Part shown: positions 50,701-53,700 of the stretch, piece after piece | Position numbering within the stretch: the first letter of the stretch is position 1 | Layout: each line of letters opens with the position of its first letter | Source: Leguminivora glycinivorella | Taxonomy: Eukaryota > Arthropoda > Insecta > Lepidoptera > Tortricidae | Assembly (NCBI RefSeq): GCF_023078275.1 | Contig: NC_062975.1 | Span: 22,350,641-22,414,640 of the forward strand | Length of the DNA: 64,000 nucleotides | Direction of reading: 5' to 3' | The notes under the pieces: model-generated | The model's database searches: none | What the model was told of the DNA's origin: nothing | The model's input: the letters and a program-made list of their open reading frames with translations, nothing else | Program-made: the position numbers and the translations under genes

Positions 50701-53700
50701 CAGGCCAAGATAGTCACTATATGTATTGGCTCCTCAAAGTTGACTTTGATACCTACCTCATTGACAGACGAAGATACAAGTTTTTTTTTAAGAGTGAATA
50801 CGTCGTCGTAATGTCATCGAACCGAAGTTTGACGTTTAAAATAACATGAGGCTGTCAATATCGTTTCCTACATATTTATTTTGGTCCTTTTCGTTGAGCT
50901 TACTCCTTTTAGGACTTGCACCAACGAAAATGGAGGGTTAACCCACCATTTTATATGGAATTTGACAGTTGACAGCCCACAAACCCTTTTTTTTATTTAA
51001 GGAGCCCACCAACCCTGAGTTAAGTGGTTGGTGCTAGTCAGCCTTATAGTACGTTCTGTGTTTTCCAAAATCAATGCGCTTTTTAAGGGTATTTATAGAC
51101 GATTTTAATTTAAACATAAGAACATAAAAGTGAACGTGTGTATGTTACTAAAATTTAAACTTTATGCTGAAAATAAAATTATCAAGGGTACTAATAATTT
51201 ATGATAACTATTGACGCTACTGTAAAAACCAAAATGGAATCACGAAATATCGGATATTGTGAATAATAATTTGCTACTCAAACAATACTTCATATTTCAT
51301 TTACCTAAGCCCTTGACTAGTTAGCGATGTTATTTATTATTATTACAGTACACAGGAAAGCATAACATACTTCCGTTATCCGACTGTATCCTCTATTACG
51401 TGCTATTAAGGCACATTAGATGTAATTTAGCTATCAGTAGTTTTGAAATTTTAATTACACCTAAGACGATTTTTGGAATCAGCCGACCATTGGACTTTCT
51501 ACAATTAAAATTTGCGAAAAATGTTTAAGACTGTCTCATCATAGATTAAAGAGAGGTATAAGAAGATCATACCATCCCATACATTAAAATGCGACCGCCT
51601 AAGAACGCGCATACACTACACCACGCATAGATGGCGCCACAAAAAAATGCCTTGTTGCCATCGATTACAAGTGTTACTTTCGAGCCATAAATCTATCTCA
51701 AAAGTGACACTTAACGCCATCTACAAGTATAATTGAAAGCTACAAGACATTTTTTTTTGTGGCGCCATCTATGTGTGGTGTAGTGTATGCGCGTTCTTAA
51801 GCGGTCGCATTTTAATGTATGGGATGGTATGATCTTATATTTAATCTATGGTCTCATACATTTTTTCGCTCAACGCCCTCATTTTAACACTTTAGCTACC
51901 GTATTGAACCCGACTGTCAATTGTCACGCTCGAGAAGCGTAGCCGATTAACATGGGTTTCATTGCCCGTATCAGCGAAAAATGTCATAGCGCCGCATCAG
52001 AGGCCGGTTTCGAAAGTGAGGATTTCCGGCCAAGTGGGTATATAAAGACGAGCTAGCGTCGTATTGTGGGAAACTTTGTAAAAACAATTGTCACCCGACG
52101 AGGACACGGGAATAACACTTTTATATTGCCTGTTCACATACAATGAAATAAAAAAAAATGCTTAAAGGACAATAATGTTACTTTGCAGGCCTAGGCCTTA
52201 ATATGAAATCCCTTTACAGTCCTCTCGAGTTGTTGCGCCCAAAAAGCGATACTTCCCAGAAATAGACAATATTTCATTGCAAGATTATCATGAAATAGGC
52301 ACAAGATTGTCATTGTCAATACCACTTGACTGTGCGGACACATCCGCTTGGTTTTTGTATTAGTTGGTTAACCACAAAATGTTGTATAACTACCCTAAAA
52401 TGCGCAAATTAGTTCACGCTTAATTTAAATAAATACAGAGTACAAATTTATTTCAAAATCTAGTAAAATATTTTAGGGTAGATAACATTCTAGTCTAAAA
52501 TTTCGCTTCTTTGCATTTATGCCAATGCCATACCTATAAAAAAAGGTAATGTACTTAGTGATAACGAACTAAAGTCCAAAATCGATTGCCGTTTTCAAAA
52601 ATGGTGTCTAGTGAGAGTTGATTGCAAATGTCTAGACTAGACAAACGAAATAACCAGTTTCTGATTCTTACAGACACTTTTTCTATCGTAGCCCAATTAT
52701 TATGACCACCGGTCGGGCCTAGTGGTTAGTGACCCTGTCTGCTAGGCCGTGGTCCTGGGTTCGAGTCCCGGTAATCAAGCCATGGATGTCAAGCCAACTG
52801 AGTCAAGTCATGGATGTTTTATATCATGTATGCAAGTATCTATGTATTAAATATATCTTTGAGATAGATAGATAGATAGATAGATGATTTATTTCACGAA
52901 AAAAATTACAATATATGTAAGTTTGCGTTTCTGTTCAAAAATATAAGAATTCCCATCATGATCGTCATAAAATTAAAAACTTAGAGATAACAGGAATAAT
53001 ATTAATAATAAATCATCATATTGTGTCCCCCAATAAGGATCGTCATTTTCCAAAATTTAACAATAAAAACAAATTAATAAAAATTAAAAATTAATTAACA
53101 TAAGTATGCAAATACTTACAAATCAAAGTACCTACCCACAACAACACAAGCCTTCTTGAGCTTACGGTGGTGTCAGTATATCTGTATAAGAAAGTCAAAT
53201 AATATATTAATTAATAAATATTATAGGACATTCTTAGATAGACTGAGCCCCATTTAGGTACTAAAATTAATAAAACAAAATATTTCTACCGAAATCGAAA
53301 CATCGATTTTTTTTTATGAATTGAAAATACGATAGACATTTTAGTCATGGGCTTATAATGTACTATACATAGTCATAGTAATAAAACAGTATAACATAAT
53401 AATATCTACAAAAGCACGCGAATTGGAACCCTATTCAGATTTTTTTTCAGTTTTTATCTTATTTTGATACGACCTCTTGGTATCCATACTAATATTATAA
53501 ATGGGAAAGAGTGTGAGTCTGTTTGTTTGTCCGTCTTTCACGGCAAAATGGAGCAACGAATTGACGTGATTTTTTAAGGATGGAGAGTGACATAGGCTAC
53601 TTTTTGTCTCTTTCTAACGCGAGCGAAGCCGTGGAAAAAGCTAGTATAAAATAATTCTTTGAAAAGCCGTAACCACAAATACAGTAATTACCTAGGTCAA

